A model generated the notes under the pieces. It worked only from the letters and a program-made list of their open reading frames with translations, was not told the origin of the DNA and searched no databases. The position numbers were made by a program, and so were the translations under genes. Shown in pieces: positions 7,820-7,945 of a DNA stretch of 7,945 bases (position 1 is its first letter; every line of letters begins with the position of its first letter). The DNA is from Armatimonadota bacterium (GTDB lineage Bacteria; Armatimonadota; Zipacnadia; Zipacnadales; VGFC01): NCBI GenBank assembly GCA_016869015.1, contig VGFB01000145.1, positions 1 through 7,945 on the forward strand, in the 5' to 3' direction.

Positions 7820-7945
7820 CGGCTCCGGCACGCGCGCCGAAGCCACCTTCGCATGCTCGATCTTCGAGCCCAGCCACGTGTGGTTGGCGCAGCGGAAGGA
7901 CCGGCCCAGCGTGCACGATACGCAGACGCCGACGTTCCGATCGGC
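7796..7945 (-). CDS. 3' end of a probable convergent gene, unknown product (cut by right edge)
   Basis: Reading in from the right edge on the minus strand, a frame stays open for 49 codons and ends at a TGA (7796-7798). About 86% of its third positions are G or C by hand count, like the real genes here, while the other two minus frames show a mixed wobble. The visible protein contains VCVSC, then FRCANH, giving a C-x2-C-x8-C-x2-H arrangement that could bind a metal, followed by WLGSKIEHA and a Pro/Glu/Ser-containing tail. I do not recognise the family. It overlaps the 3' end of the DUF1846 gene tail to tail by 24 bases. The fragment is short, and one plus-strand frame shares the same wobble positions, so the coding call is tentative. 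Confidence 0.45.
   Translation of the reverse strand, partial: ADRNVGVCVSCTLGRSFRCANHTWLGSKIEHAKVASARVPEPSAEEVGG
7821..7844 (+). terminator. Possible terminator hairpin after the DUF1846 gene
   Basis: GGCTCCGGC at 7821-7829 pairs with GCCGAAGCC at 7836-7844 around a 6-base loop, beginning one base after the DUF1846 stop. In the plus-strand transcript the 9-base-pair stem has one C-A mismatch. In the minus-strand transcript that position becomes a G-U wobble, so the stem is fully paired. There is no U tract behind it on the plus side, only a short CCTTC. A role in ending transcription is plausible from position, but it also lies inside the probable convergent gene and may be just coding sequence. 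Confidence 0.33.

Noticed and set aside
7855..7869. GCTCGA-TCT-TCGAGC inverted repeat near the right end
   Set aside because: Six base pairs with a 3-base loop, inside a probable coding frame, without a U tract or repeat elsewhere; too weak to call a site.

Overview
The window is a very GC-rich bacterial chromosome fragment. Codon third positions are overwhelmingly G or C, genes are tightly packed, and Shine-Dalgarno sites are of the GGAG/GAGG type. The sequence alone does not fix the phylum. A large secreted multidomain glycosidase next to housekeeping genes would suit an environmental, polysaccharide-using lineage such as Armatimonadota or Planctomycetota, often known only from metagenomes. 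That placement is inference.

Layout, left to right: (1) 1-780, the 3' part of argS (arginyl-tRNA synthetase), cut by the left edge; (2) 802-4800, a 1332-residue probable secreted glycosidase with a clan GH-A-like TIM barrel preceded by several beta-rich and accessory domains, including a GATase1-like one; (3) 4804-6234, a guanine deaminase (guaD); (4) 6296-7819, a DUF1846/COG4868 protein whose start is best placed at a GTG rather than at the ATG 15 bases upstream; (5) 7796-7945 on the minus strand, the probable 3' end of a convergent gene cut by the right edge and overlapping the end of gene 4. No gene-free stretch exceeds about 60 bases.

Genes 1-4 are co-oriented with gaps of 21, 3 and 61 bases, so they could be co-transcribed. 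The glycosidase and guaD are likely translationally coupled, because the guaD ribosome-binding site lies inside the last codons of the glycosidase. The functions (tRNA charging, glycan cleavage, purine salvage or catabolism, and an uncharacterised conserved protein) do not form an obvious pathway, so the grouping looks like compact packing rather than a dedicated system. I found no mobile element, CRISPR array, tRNA, rRNA or convincing riboswitch.

The most unusual content is the glycosidase. Its barrel mixes GH5-like and GH42-like features, keeps both candidate catalytic glutamates, and has Trp in place of the nearly invariant Asn before the acid/base. The DUF1846 protein and the Cys/His-bearing convergent fragment are the other points of interest. 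I do not see a clear new defence or mobile system here.
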